Assembly (NCBI GenBank): GCA_005281725.1
Contig: SSBO01000014.1
Location: 918,284 to 982,283 of the forward strand
Source of the DNA: Wuchereria bancrofti
Lineage: Eukaryota > Nematoda > Chromadorea > Rhabditida > Onchocercidae
DNA length: 64,000 nt
Direction of reading: 5' to 3'
A model generated the notes under the pieces. The model ran no database searches. It was not told the DNA's origin and worked only from the letters and a program-made list of their open reading frames with translations. This document shows, piece by piece, positions 23,076-37,885 of the stretch. Every line of letters starts with the position of its first letter. Position 1 is the first letter of the stretch. A program made the position numbers and the translations under genes.

Positions 23076-24479
23076 TAAAATATAAAATATGAACTGCTAC
23101 TAGCAATACATGTTTCACTATTCGACAACCATTAAAAGCAATGCTTATAAGAAAGAAATTAGAAAAATAGGGCGTTGCTAAGAGCGTTAACTGTTTAGAC
23201 CTGGAATGTGTATATTTATCTATGTCAACCTATGCATATATATTTAATATATATTTATATATTATATACATTTATATATTTAATGTGTTTATATATGCAT
23301 CAAATAAATATTATATATTACTTATTATATTTATAAATATAGATATAACGCACAGATTATACGGAAACATTTATATACCTACAAAATATACGCTATTTGC
23401 ATGTTTATTTAATTAACAAATTGCTGCTGATAAATATTTGGTTAAAATAAAATATTCAATTTGATTTAATCGAAACAAAAAAAAAAAAAAGAAAAAAATT
23501 GCTCCAATTATTTTTATTATGGTAAGTATTGAATTTATTGTTTTATATCTATAGAACAATAAATTTTAAACAATTTTTGAAATTATTTCTTATTTCAATT
23601 AAAATTTTGTGTTACATAATAATATTAATAAGTTAAAAGAATAAAAAAATGTAATATAATTAGGAATGCTAAAACTATCCAAAAATTTCATATGCTAATA
23701 TTAATGAAACAGTCTAAAACGAGAATACAATCGAATAATACTACTATTTTTCCTAAATGAAGGAAGCTCAGAATATTAGCCATTTAATCAATCCTTTCCA
23801 TCACATCTACTTGTCGATTTAGGTGTGTCGATGATGAGTCTAATTTACTACCACTCTTACACTGCAACAAATTTTAGCATTATTGAACTGCAACAAAATG
23901 ATACAGCATTGAAAATGTGGACCTACTACAACTGCATCCTCAGAAAATATTAGCATTTCACCTGAAATACATTAATTATACAAAAAACAGAAAGTATTTG
24001 ATTAGAAAATTATTCTATTTTTCAATTACATATGAAATATTTTTCAATAGTATCGAAAGAAAAAAGATAAAGTGATGAAATAAACTTTTTTTTTTTTTCA
24101 TTTTAAATTCAAAGCAAGAAAAAAAAAAACGCGTAAAAAGTGCTTAAAATATTCTTAATGCAAAAAGAAAAAGAAAAAAGAAGACAATATACATTATAAG
24201 ATTATTCTTTTTGCTTCGTTTTTTGTTAAAAAAAAAAAGGGCAAAAGAGATGAAGAATGAAGTATATAAACTTACGTAGTTTATATATGTTTCAATATCT
24301 AAATTAAGCATAAAATTAAAAACGATTTTTTTTTTTAAGGCAAAAAAAAAAAATGCAATAATTTTTGGGTCGAATAACTAGAATATAATATTTACAGTTA
24401 TATTTGAAGCTCATGAATGTTAGGCAAAATGCACTTCTGGGAAATCGCTTCTAAATAACTTGGCTTTACATAAATTGCT

Positions 24480-24540
24480 GTGTTTTTTCCCGTTTTATCC
24501 CTGTCTCCGTCTCTCTCTCTCTCTCTCTTTTTTTTTTATT
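24480..24540. repeat. CT-rich / poly(T) tract
   Basis: (CT)n followed by ten T's. It directly borders the left copy of the duplication around the gap at 24720. Confidence 0.8.
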
Positions 24541-24923
24541 CTTTTTTGATAAATACTATAACATTTACTAAAAAAGATATTTATAGTTCTTTAACAGTTG
24601 TGAATAAGGTTTGGTCTTTGTTTTTCTTTTTGTTTTTATTTAAATCAGTTTGGACTTTTAAAAATTTGAAGTATTAAAAATTTGAAATAGTTGTAAATTT
24701 AGTTTCTGCAAATGTTATCNNNNNNNNNNNNTTTTTTTTTTATTCTTTTTTGATAAATACTATAACATTTACTAAAAAAGATATTTATAGTTCTTTAACA
24801 GTTGTGAATAAGGTTTGGTCTTTGTTTTTCTTTTTGTTTTTATTTAAATCAGTTTGGACTTTTAAAAATTTGAAGTATTAAAAATTTGAAATAGTTGTAA
24901 ATTTAGTTTCTGCAAATGTTATC
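24528..24923. repeat. Duplicated flanks around a 12-base gap (likely assembly artefact)
   Basis: 24528-24719 and 24732-24923 are 192-base copies that look identical, separated only by N at 24720-24731. Two contig ends that overlap were probably placed end to end instead of merged. Confidence 0.92.
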
Positions 24924-25578
24924 ATTTTATCATTTGCTTCTTAAAGTTGTATGTGGAAAACTTTAATAATATCTTTCATTTATTAATTCATGTAGGCATG
25001 GAAAAAAAAAAAAAGGATATGAGAAATATAGTTAATTCTAAATCATTTTCAATTTTCTTTTTACTTAATGTATGGATTTTTCATTTTTTTTTTCCTTTTT
25101 TTTTTATTTTTTTAACGACAATTTTCATATTTTACTAAATTACTAGTAAAATAATTTATTTCTGCATCGAGAAAAACTTACTTAAATGCGTATTTCTGCA
25201 GAAAAAAAGAAAGGGAATCAATAAAATTTTTAGAAAAGAAAACAACGCGGAAATGATGAAAGGATATCACGTGATGCTAACATTCTGATAAAAAAGGGGA
25301 AAAAAAGAAAAGATGGAGAATAGTAAAATCACTTTTTTTTTGTTTTTTTCATAAATAAGGTATAATTTGTTTTCTTCTATTCATGATTTCATGATTTTTT
25401 TGTTTTTCAAATTTTCGGAAAAAAATAAGGTTAGCAATGAAGTGAAAATATGATATATGATTTTAAGCATAATTTTCTTCTTATTTTCCTCACGTCACAA
25501 TTAAATATTGCTTTTGATTTCTTAAAAAATAATTTTTTTACCTAATCATTTTCATCTTACTAAACTGTTTCATATTGT

Positions 25579-25602
25579 TTATTAATTAATTAATTAATTA
25601 AT
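25579..25602. repeat. (ATTA)n microsatellite
   Basis: Six tandem ATTA units. Confidence 0.9.
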
Positions 25603-28600
25603 TTATTTTTTGATATTAAAACATAGGATTTTTACTTTTTATTAAATATCATCATCAGATGATTTGTTTTGTATGAGTAAAAAGGATCAAATATTCCATT
25701 ATTTTTTAGCATTTATTTTAGCGTACGAGTAAATCAAGAGAAAGAAATTGAGATCAAACAATATGACAGAAGAAGGTTTTTAAATTTTAAATTTTCTACA
25801 GACTTTCATCGAACATCTAAATCGACTCAATATCATATTTAATCTTTTCTCTTATAACAAGATGCCGCTTTTACATTCTCAAGCACATATTTATTTTTTA
25901 TTTTATTTTTTCTTTTAAAGGAAAAGAAAGATACAGCAATAGAGAGAGAAAGAGAAAAGGAGAGAGATGGGAACAAAAAGAAATTGAAATAAATTTTTAA
26001 CGATTCGTTTGCAGCTGTTCAATATCAAATCATAGCTCACTTTTGGTTTATCTCAAATAAACGTTAGTAAATAATTTTTTGCAATTAACAATTAACCTGA
26101 TGTTATCAGGACATTTGCACTATGGTAAAATTAAACTTTCATAACATTTTCTGATTCTCTGAAAATATTTGAATTTTTACAATTATGTAATTGTTATATT
26201 ATTATTACTTATTATTAATAATAATATTATTATTATTTTTATTTTTTTTTTTGTATTATTACTATTATTACAAGAATTTTATGAAATATCATATTTTGCA
26301 TAATCAATCAAATTCATTTCTTTTTCCAGAATCAAACAACAATGAGATTATTTCTCAATTATTCTTCTATCTTTTCGTAACTTTTTTATTGATATTTTAT
26401 TTGCTTTTTTCCCCCTCATAAATGCAAGATTTTAAACTGACTATTTGATTTTTTCGCTTCTTTTTTTTCCTTTTTTTTTTTTGTCTTTTATTTTTTTCCC
26501 TTTTTTCGTATTCAACTGATCACCACTTATGATAGTGAGAATTCAGTTGCTTTCCCAATTGCTATAGTCAAGTTTTTGTTTTTTTTTTTTCCCTCCCTCA
26601 CCTTCCCTTTTCCTCATCAATTCATACCATAAAATTCCCAGAAGATTTTAAATTCATTATTCTCATCGTTCATAATTTTTCCATTTTTTTTAATTTCAAT
26701 TTATGCTGTCACCACTATAAAATATTTTTAACGCAAAAGAAAAAAAAAAAGAAAGAAAGAAAGAAAGAAACAATCCTAACCATTAGATTAAGAAACTAAT
26801 TGAATAGAAAAGAGCCATTTGATTGATGATAAATGAAATAATCAACTCTTTCATTGTTTCCTTTTAAGACATTCTGTTGTTTTATCTCTCTTTTACATTT
26901 ATTTCAAAAACATTAACATAGAATCCAAATTTTGTCATATCATATAATTTTATTGATGATCTAATTTTCAATATCATAGTCATAATTTATAATTTCCTTT
27001 TATCAATTTCATTTTTAATAATTTCTTTTAATTTGAACATAACTTGAAGTTAGTGGTTAGAATTTTTTGCTAATAAAAGAATTTATTTAGTCGTTTAATT
27101 ATCATCCAGATATTATTACTTTGTCGAATTTGTCTTTTGTCTTCAATCAAGTTTTTTTCTTTTTTTTTTTTCTTTTTCTTTTTGTTTTTTCAACAATCCC
27201 AAATGGGTATTAATTCAATATTTGCGTGTATAACAAATATTTATTTGCTGAATTCAACATTTCCATTTATTAGGATTATTTTAGCATATTTCGTTCATTT
27301 TCCAGAACAAACACAGAAATTTGATCCTATCGAAGGATTAATCCAACTATCATTATCAAATTGTAAATCATCCGTACCATATTATCAGTCAATATATTGT
27401 GAAATAAAATTATGATAAAATATATGCTAGCCATATATACTAATTTTATTGTTGATTGCGATAATTTGCTGCCTAAAATAGTAAAAAAGAATCAGAAGTC
27501 GAAAAAATATGAAAAGCTATTTGAGAATGTTTAAAGCCATTATCATTTTATTTAATTTGATTAATAATTTTATATTTGTTAATATATTTGATTAAAATAT
27601 TTTGTTAATATTCTTAACTGATTAGTTTATTTTGATAATAGCAAAAAATTAATTAATATAACATTTTTGGAAGTTGTAAATATTTGTTATTAATAATTAT
27701 TTAAAAAAAAAAAAAAATTATTTTATTAAAATTCAAACGATTAATATTGTCACTAAAGTAGAAAAAAAAAGTTATAAAAATGATAAAAATTTAAAAATGC
27801 AGCTGAAAATTTTTGCATGAAAAAAACTATGTGAAATAATTTAATTTGATGATTAATCATTAAATTATAAGAACGAATGATATGCAACGAAATAAAATAT
27901 GAACAAATAAAATTGTTGGAAATGCTTAATGCGAATTTATCTTTGCTTAATCCTGAATTTAAGTCAGAGGAAACTTTTGGAGACAAAAGCAAAATTTTAA
28001 TTCATATATGCTTGAATTATCGATTATAAATAAACCATAAACAGGTAGTAGTAATTTCATTTATACGAAGCTTATCATATCAAAACAGATAACATTAAAA
28101 AAATTTTTCACCTTATGTTTTTTTTCGAAAATTTTATTTTTTTTACTTCGTGTTTTTTTTTTAATTTTCAAAAAATATTTTTAATAAAAATAATTACTTT
28201 ATTTAAAAAAAAATAAAACAAAAAAGCAATGATAATCGAAAGTGATATTACTTTAATGTACTATATAATGAATTATTTAGCATTTATCAGTAGCAATAAT
28301 AGATAATACGTGCAATAATCACAACACTTATGATAACAATGATAACATTTATATTAATGTGATATTATGTTTAAAAAATGAGAAAATAATGCTGTAATTA
28401 AATCATACAACATTAATTAAATGAAAATTCTATTTCTTAATTGTTTGTTTATTAATTTGTTGAAATATTCTTGTCACATTAACAGTAATTTTCTCTTATA
28501 GTTGTAATATTAAAATAGGAAAATAGTTGTAATATTTCTATAAAATCAATCATAAAATTCCAGCATATTAACATATTTTCTCAATTAAAAAAAATAAATA

Positions 28601-31600
28601 AATAAAACGAAATATAAATAAATTAATATTATAGAATAACGCACACAGGGACGAATCAAAGAATTGAAAAGTATTACAATTATTTTACAAAATAATTTTG
28701 TAGCTTATAAAAAAAACAATGCTCAATGTAGTTAACGCAAGAAGAATTTATGATTCAGAATTCGTTATTTGATTAAATTTACTTCAATTATAGCTACTGG
28801 AAGTCATTTACAACGGTTATCGTCATAAGTGGATTTAAGCATTTTTGATTTTTATTTATGTGTTTCCTCCTCAAATGCTGATTTCTATTTTTTTTTTTCC
28901 CCCTTTCTTTCTTCATCAATTTCCAAAGAACTTATGAATTTATCGTCATTTTATTCATTTTTATCCATTTTGTTCTGCTTTTGATTTGCTTATCAAAAAC
29001 GAAAGAAATGAAAAGAATAAGAAATAGTTAAGTTTAAAATTTTTTCTAAAATCTTTGGAGCATCATTGTTATAACATAACAAATGAATTTTTAAATGCTA
29101 TCAAAACGTTAACTGAGAAAGTTTTCCAATACTTATTACTCTTGAAAACAAAAAAACACTCTATGGAAATAATAATAATAACAATAATTGGAAAAAATAA
29201 TTATAATTGAAAAAACTTGCAACTAAAAAAAAAGAAACTTGCAATATTGAAATATTTTTAATTTAATTATACCATACAAGTTAACTAATGCTAATTTTAT
29301 TTACGATATATTTTCTGAATCAAAACTTTAAAAATTCTATGAAATTTATTGCACGTGAGTTCATCCAATTTCAGTTTTCAATTTTTATTCCTAAACGGAT
29401 TGTAATTTCTGTTTTTCTCATAATATTGCAATATGTATTATATCAGATTATCAGAAGTAATCAAATTTAGATACCTCATTAGGTGTAATAGATTATATAT
29501 TATGTAAATTTTATAATATATCAAAAAGGTAATAATTTATATTAGCCAAATGAGAAAGTTGAATAATCGGATCGATTAATTTATTGAGTGAAACAATGAT
29601 AATTTTAAAAATTCATATTGTTTGTTTGCTTCTTTCTTTTTTCGCTTTTTTTTTTTTTTTGAACAAATTTACAGTTTCATCTTGATGAATTTTTATCGTC
29701 CATAAAGGAAATATGTGCTACGCTAATTTAATTATAATAACAATAATAAAGAATTACTAATAATTTATTTTCAAAACATATAACATGAACTTTCAGTCAT
29801 AGCAAATATGCATAGTATTTTTACGATAAACATTGAAATGGTTTTGAAGTATTCATCATTTATTTGTAATGTAAATTTTGAAATTTAGTAATGGTATAGG
29901 AAATAAAATTGATAACTTAAAAAAAAATTATCGTTTCTAGTGGAATAATTATCATTTAAATGATATATAAAAGTGAAATAGGAAAGAAAAAATGTTTGAA
30001 TCTTTTTAAAATGAAATATCTATGAATTGCAATTACTTGCAAATTAGTAAAAAAGTTATTGAAAAAATAAATAATTTTAAAAAATTACATTAAATTTACA
30101 AAATAAGCGATGTGTTCATGAAGAAAAGAAAAAACAGAAAAAAGAAAAGTGTACTTTTAGAAGAAATATTCAATGTTGTCATCTTTTCTGCAATAATATT
30201 ATGAAGTTCAATTTAAAAGAAAAAAAAAAAAAGGTAAATAAACAATATGAAAAACGTTTCTGATGAAATGATTGATAAACAAAATTATTGCCCATCCTTT
30301 TCTACAACTTAAACCTAATTATGGTATTTTAAACGAAAAATTTTCTAACTATTCGTTTATGCAAATCATTAAACTTTCTTATTCATCAAGCAGTTTGCTT
30401 TTTTCTCAATTTCCGGATAGCAAATTCATAACCATCATGACAAGTTCCAGTAATTTTTTTTAAAAATACATTCTTCATCTTATTAGCAACAGAAATTATT
30501 TTTTCTTAATGAATCAGTAAAATTAAAATTTTCAGGATCAGTTTTTTACCTATGAAGAACAAAAATTCTATTTCTTGATTTAAATCAAGTTTTTAATATT
30601 CATTAATTAAACTGACAAAAAAAATTCAAAAATTTATTTGAATTTCAGTTTTTTTCTTTTTAAAAAATAAACTAAACTTGAAGCATTCATATTATAATGA
30701 TTGAGTAAAAAAAAAAAACTGCAATAATAATTCAAAAACGCTTGTTAAATTGAATTGTAAATTTTACATTTTTCTATCAATTAAATAAACGATTTCATTA
30801 ATACATGGAAAAAATGCTATAAATTTCAATTTAATGCACAAAAAAAGCAAAATAAATTTGATAAATCTTCAGGATTCAATACTACAACAACTATACTATG
30901 TAAATTTTTCAAAATACGTTTATTAGTTTTGCAATAAGTAATTTCGAATGAAATTTAGGAAATATTATCGTTGAAAATTTGACACTCAAATGACTATACT
31001 AAATTTATTACTATATATTGAAATTTGATGCTATTCCAAACTGTTCAAATTTCATCCATTGTTTGAATGAAAGCTTAATATATCTGGAAAGTACAACGGT
31101 AATAATAGATTGTAGGAATTATAATTCATATTGATCTGTTGTAAAACAAAAAAAAATTTTGAAATAATATAAAATCGATGAAATAATGTTATCAAAAACA
31201 ACAAACATTTCATCTTTATTGCTAATTATAATGATAGCAAGTAAAACAAGACATAATTTTATTAAATTTAATTTAATATCAATGTATCAGTTGCAAAATA
31301 ATATTGATATAATTGATTACACTAAATTTAATACATGTAGAAATACTACTAATAATACTAAATTTCTAACATTGCTTTCTATTTTTTCTTTAAAATATTA
31401 ATTAATAAATATGCAAATTGTTTTGAAATTAAATAATTCTACAAAAAACAACAAGCAGAAGAAAAATTGATTTCATTTAATTGATCATTAAAATAGTATA
31501 AGGTGTATTTGGTAAAATATTTCTAGCAACTTTTTGATTAATGACTGAATGGATGAATGAAAAAGAAATGATAAAGAAACGTTAACAATTGATAAAGTAA

Positions 31601-33846
31601 AAAAAAAAAAAAAAATTAACAATTGACGAAATGAAAACAAAAAGTATAATAGAATTTTATTCTTGCTAACTTTTCAAGTTACCTTTTATAGTTTTCATTC
31701 CCACTTAATGAAAAGGAAACATTATCAAATGAAAAAAAGAATGACGAAAAATACGGTTAAATAATAAAGGTAATTTATTCGCTTTCTTTTTTTTTTTTCC
31801 CTTTCCTCTCCATTTGTTCCTCTTTTTAAAGTTAAAACTTTCAAAGAAATGATGAGAGAACTATATTCGCAATGGAATATAAATGGATAATTGCAAATTC
31901 ATGAAATTAAACTTTATTGAAATTTAAGAATTGATCAATCTTTAGAATTATCTAAATAAAATATAAATTTAGAACGAAAAATTTCCAATTGTTTTAAGTT
32001 TCATTTTTAACCATTTTATTTAAGTTTATTTTTTTACTCAATAAGTTGTATAAATGAACATTTAGAAAGATGAAAAAAGTCTAAAAATGAAAATAAAACA
32101 ATTTTACTGGAAGGTTTCGATTAAATTATTTTTTAAGCATCATTTTAATTCTACAGGGATGAAGTCTATGGATGGATAATGATCATGAAAGCATTTTTAA
32201 GACTGAATTAAGAAAAAAAAAAAATTCATTGCTTTGGAGTAGATGGTAGAATGACGGAGATTAAGATCATTAAATATAATTAAAGTTTATTTATAAACAA
32301 TATTGGATGAGTGGAAAAAAAGAAAACAAACCTAGAATGATAGTTTAAATGATAACAGGCAAAGTTTATTCGTCATTTTTATCACAAATTATGCTATTTA
32401 TTACTTTTTACTGTTTAAATATGCAACAACATCATTATCATTATAATGAATAATCAGTTTTTTTTTTTTGAAATTTATTTCAAATGATATGATTACATTG
32501 TATTCTATGATTATATTAAAATTATGGTCTTCAATAAAACATTATATACTATTTAACTTAACTCTATGCCATTAACTTATGAGTTGAAATCATTGTTAAT
32601 AATAAATGCATTAGCTAAAAAATTATTAATAATAGCTATCGTTTACTAAATTCTATACTTTGTAATAATAAGCTCATTAGGTTAAAAAAAATTCTATACT
32701 AATTATATCAGAAATATTGTTTTTGAAATAAAAAATTTGAATACTTTGAAATGAAAGATGTTATTTCTAATTCTTCGTGCATATTTTTATGCAAAAAAGT
32801 CAGTGAAAAATTAATATAAATAGTAGAGAAGAGAACATTTAATTTAAGTGAACGCTCAAATTAAAGCTTTATTATTAATAACAATATCATTTTAAAAGTT
32901 AATTTAATGAAAATTTCTTTTTAAATACTAAAATTTTAAAAAAGCGGAATATAATTTTTGTTAAATTCAAGTGAAAAAAAAAAATAAAAAAAGTATGTTT
33001 GCATTCTTAGTTAATAATGCTAACAGAAAAGATTTGTTTAATTTAAAGCATCGTTACATCTTCAATTTTTTAGTGCTATCATCATAATTTATTAATTTAT
33101 TCATCTGAATTACTTAAAAACCACAACAATTGTTACAAATAATTTTTATTTTTGCTTTTCGTTTTCTTTTTTTTCTTCTTTTTTTGTGTTTTCTAATCAT
33201 TGCAATTAAATGTTAGAAACATGATCAAATTTCAAATCATTTTTTATTTTTTTGAATTCCAATGTGTCGCAGTCAATTTTCGCATCTGTGATAAAAATTT
33301 CAAATCATTGTTAAATGAAGATTAATTCATGAAAAATCAATAATTTCAGTTTAATTTTGAAAATTGAATAGAACAAGGAAGTAGTAGTCAGTTGCTCAGT
33401 TTCAAATAAATTTATCCATATTTCACTGATTTTTTTTTAACTAACAAAGTTAGCTAAAAGATATTTCCAGCGATACATAAAGGTTAGCACTGATTTTCTC
33501 AATCATTTTTCATTGATGGATCAACATGTCGACTAGAACAAAATTAATGTTTTCAAATAGCAATTGTTAGTTTTTTTCATTTTTAACTTTAACTAACAAC
33601 ATTTGAAATTGTTAGATAAAAAGAAACAGGTGCTAAAGTAAAAATTAAAAATCACCAATTTAATAGAAATCATTGCAAGAATGTTCGTTTCTTTGAATAT
33701 AACTTATTTTCTAGTTGTGCTATGTGATATGATAAAAACATGGATAGTATTAATTGGTCTCGAAAATGCTTGTAGAATTCGTTTTCTTCTTTTTTATTTC
33801 TTTGCTTCTGCTAAATTAATAGATCTCAGAGATACCATCTAAATCA

Positions 33847-33852
<6 letters not shown>

Positions 33853-33886
<34 letters not shown>
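33853..33886. repeat. Poly(T) tract, 34 bases
   Basis: Uninterrupted T run in AT-rich sequence with no flanking duplication seen. Confidence 0.9.
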
Positions 33887-33891
<5 letters not shown>

Positions 33892-34752
33892 TTGCACATA
33901 TTTAAATGAGTTATTTTAGTGGATTTAATCAAAAAAAAGTTTATCATATCTTTTTCATATAAAAGAAAAAAAAACTTTTCAATAACGATATCAATAATAT
34001 TATTATGTTATAACAATGTTAAAATAATCATTGTATTTGTATAAATTAAATTTTGGACAAATTGTTAAGATTAATGAAAAATTTTCAAGGAGAAATATCA
34101 TAGCTAAAATTACTAGCTAAAATTTTTTGTTATTTGCTGCTATTTTTTATAATTAAATTTTTGTAATTAAAATAAGATAGGAGTGAAATTTTTAATGATA
34201 AAATATGCTATTTAAAAATATTAATGGAATAAAATTTGATCTGATAAAAAAGATAAAAACAAATGCATTATATTAATTCTGATAATGGAGAATGGTTCTT
34301 TCTAATGATTCATAGTTCTTAGTAAGGAATTTGATTAAAGATTTAAATTATATTCATAAATGTTAATTATAACAATGAATTGAAGCCAAAAGCTTAAGTT
34401 GAATATGAAAAATTCTATGCAAAATAGAATGATGTTAAAGTGTGCTAAAAAAAAAAGTGAAATTACAAAAAAAAAAAAAGGAAAAAACAATTTAATTTTA
34501 ATGAGACTTCAATTAATGAACAATTTTCTTGCTTCTTTTCATTTTTGACGATCATTAAGAGGCTTTTGAAAAATCAAACTTCAAATTGAGCATGAATTTG
34601 ATATTTTTTCAAATTTATTACGAAACTTAGAAATAATAAATAAGCAAAAAAAAAAATAATAATTGATCAATTTTTATTTTTAAATAGATTTCATATTTTT
34701 GACATATTTGTGCTTTACTGTTAGCAAACAAATAATAATTATTTTATTTCAG

Positions 34753-35130
34753 ATAGATGAAGATGCGAATAATCGATATTACTTTTATAAAGTAAGTTTT
34801 TTTTTCGTCTGGTTGAAAAGAAAAAGCGAATGAAATGGTAAACACAGTTTTTTTGTCTTTTTTTTCTCCGAAACAAAACTATAAATTATTTTTAAAAAAT
34901 GTTTAAAACAAAAAAAAAAAAAAATTGATCTCAAATATTTGAAAACTATTTGTGTAATTTTGGTCTAAACATGAAAGACATTTTACAGTTGAAATTGTCA
35001 TTTCAAATTTTTTCAACTAAAATTTTTCAAAACTATTCATATTTTGTATGGTTGTAAGAAGTTATGAATAATTTTGAAATTTACTTTTTTTTTTCTTCAG
35101 AAAGTTTTGCCACAAATCATTCATGACTGA
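34753..35130 (+). CDS. Possible two-exon 3' end of an unknown plus-strand gene (weak)
   Basis: 34753-34791 is a 39-base segment bounded by TTTATTTCAG and AAA|GTAAGT, open only in one frame (IDEDANNRYYFYK). An acceptor TTTTTTCTTCAG ends at 35100, and in the same phase the sequence continues KVLPQIIHD to TGA at 35128-35130, with AATAAA at 35132-35137. The order acceptor, microexon, donor, acceptor, stop, poly(A) signal is what a real gene end would show. The pieces are tiny, no upstream exon or family is recognised, and chance is quite possible in DNA this AT-rich. Confidence 0.22.
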
Positions 35131-37885
35131 AAATAAATTTGAAATTCTAAAAAATTTTACTTCATTTTGTTTAATATAACTGTAAATTGTAATTTAATTA
35201 ATAGGAAAAGAAAGAGAAAAATAGTCAAACAGATGAAAATAAGAAATAAAATTGTGATAATTGAGTAATTTAACTATAATTAAGCAAGTAATTTCGTCCT
35301 CATTAAGAATTTATTAAATGATTGATAACTGTATGAAAAATTTTTAATTCATACCTACACTTTGTACATTCTATGATGTTGGCATCGATAAAAATTAATC
35401 ATTAAAAAAGAAAAAGGAAACAAAATTCGATTTCAAAAAATGATAATTTAATCTCAATATTACTTCTTCTGATTTACTAGAAAGTAATAACTAAGCATTT
35501 AAAAGTTCGGATTTTTTGTTTTTTTTGAGAAACAACAACATTGGAAGATACTGGATAATCATGATAAATGAGTTGCCAATTTTCACTTTTTACATTGACA
35601 AGTAACTAGGTAGTGCAAAAAGTTATCTAAAATGTTTGTGACATGAATATTTTGCAGTGCGATTTACTTTCTTGTATTATAAATGCAATAAATTTAACTT
35701 GTAATTTCTATTCAAATTTCAATTTATTATATACAATAAATTGGTTTTTTTTCTCTCAACTTTTTTAAATTTCAAAAATTTATCAATTGCAAAAAATTTC
35801 GCAAATATTTATAGCTAATTGCAATCATAATTGAATCTTACAAAGTAATAATTTCATATCATGTGTTAGAAGAGTGTGTGAAATCGTTTTGTATGACATA
35901 TTATTATGTGATAAAAGAAAATTATTTAATTTTGCTTTGATGACCTTTTTTTAACATTTTCAACAAATCAACAACAATTTCAACAATAAATCAATTTTCA
36001 AGTAAAAAAGTATCAAAATAATTAAATTTCGAATAAAATAGCAATAACGTTCACCAGATATGCTTAAAACTTTGATATTAACTGGTACATTAATTAATTA
36101 GGTATAGATAATTTCAATACGATAAGCTTAATTTAAACAATTAAGCTAAAATATCATCATACTTCTACGATATTCAATGCAATCCATTTTCATTTATAAT
36201 GGATAATTATAAATTTTATTTTTCTTCTAAAATATATGCTAAGAAAAGCATCAGTTGAAGCATAACTGAAACACTGCAATGCTGATATTATCAATCAATT
36301 TCTATTAAAAATTGAATCAGTTGATAAATTAATAAAAGATACAATTTCATAGTTTGAAATGAATTTTTGCAAAAAATAGAAAAAGAAAAAAAAAAGAAGA
36401 AAGGAATGACAAAGAAGAAAATTCGCAATCAGCTGATTGTGATTTTTCATTTTAAAATTGAAATATCAATCCGTGATGGTGTAATTGAAATGTCATGTGT
36501 GATATCTGATGCGAAATATTTAATCGGTATGTGTGTGTGTGTGCGGAATATGCTTTGATTACAACTAATTGCTTAAACATTATTTGGGAAATTCAGGAAA
36601 ATAATAAAAATTAGGTTAAAATTTTACATAAACTGCAACTAATGAGAAGAATTGATCATAAAAATTAAAAGTAAAAAAAAAAAAATTATTTGAATGAAAA
36701 ATTTTAATCACAATTTTACAGTATTATTATAAATGTAAACAAATGGAAAGCTATTTACAACGTTAACACTAAAAAATATCGAAAATGAAATGTTTCATTA
36801 AGTCTTTTTTTTTTGTTTTTTATTTGTTTTTTTTAAAAAAAAAGAAAAAGAAAAAATGATACATTTTGTAATCAAATTTTGATAATCAAACTGAAAATTC
36901 TTGCTAAGATATTGAAACATTTCATGCACCAATTTCGATGATTGAAATTTGAAATGAAATTGAAATGAATTTTAGCATAGAAAGACATGATGAATCAATG
37001 TAATCAATTACAAATGATTGCATTAAACTTTAAAAAAAGTTTTTCGTTCTGTTCTTTAAAGTTTTAATAATTTTCTATAAAATTTTAGAAGACAATAGCT
37101 TTTTAATGCAAATTATAATCTTGACAATGTCATTTAGATTAATAGTATTTTTATATATTTAAAGAGAATGTAATTTGGCATATAATTTAATTGAAATGTT
37201 TTGTCGTTTTGAATGACTTACTCAAATCTTATTATATCATATTAGAAATACTCTAACTTTGATAATGAATGAAAATAGTAAAGAAGGAAAAGGAGGAGAT
37301 AAAAATGATTGGAAAACATGAGAAAAATTATTTAAGTCAACAGAGACCTAAAATTTACATGTAATTCTGGGTAAAAAAAAAATTGAAATCATATTAAAAT
37401 TCAATATTGTGCATAAATGATGAAAAATTTAAATGAGAACATTTAAAAATATTAATAGTAATATCAAATTTCTATTTCTTTTTTCTCTTTTGTTTCATTA
37501 GTAACATTCTAGTTTTAGTAAAAAATGCAGAAATTAAACACAAAAGATCATTTAAATAAATTCTTTTTTTAAAGAAAAAAAAAGTCAAAAACGTGATTTA
37601 ATCATGTAATAATCACAAACTGAAGAAAATTTCTCATTTTTTTTTTTGTTGCAGTAATTTTGTATATTTGAATTAAATTTAAATATCTGATAGGATTCAT
37701 ATTTCCTTGGTTATTTATTCAGTGTAAGTGTTACAAAAAAAAAAAAGAAATTATATTTTCGTTTAATAATAAACCAATTCTTCAGTATTTTTAAATTTTT
37801 CATTGTAAAATTTGAATTCATTTTTGTCTAAATTCAACAATCTTCTTTTTTTTTTTTTTTGTTTTTATAAAAATTAAAAACTTAC

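Larger units (their letters stand above)
23080..37880. other. Long AT-rich noncoding region
   Basis: About 15 kb of extremely AT-rich sequence with frequent A and T runs. Open frames here are short and biased to Phe, Leu, Ile, Lys and Asn, as expected from base composition. If the exon at 37.9 kb belongs to the copine, this is its first intron. Candidate items inside are listed separately: a gap duplication at 24.5-24.9 kb, a two-exon signal at 34.75-35.13 kb, and a tetranucleotide run at 25.58 kb. Confidence 0.6.

Noticed and set aside
24270..24325. Minus-strand ATG with 12 codons and a GTAAGT donor
   Set aside because: Ends in phase 0, which does not fit the copine exon 2. Too short to stand alone.
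36367..36558. Plus-strand frame with a GTATGT donor-like site after AKYLIG
   Set aside because: Part of the frame looks protein-like, but there is no usable acceptor and the donor is the start of a GT repeat.
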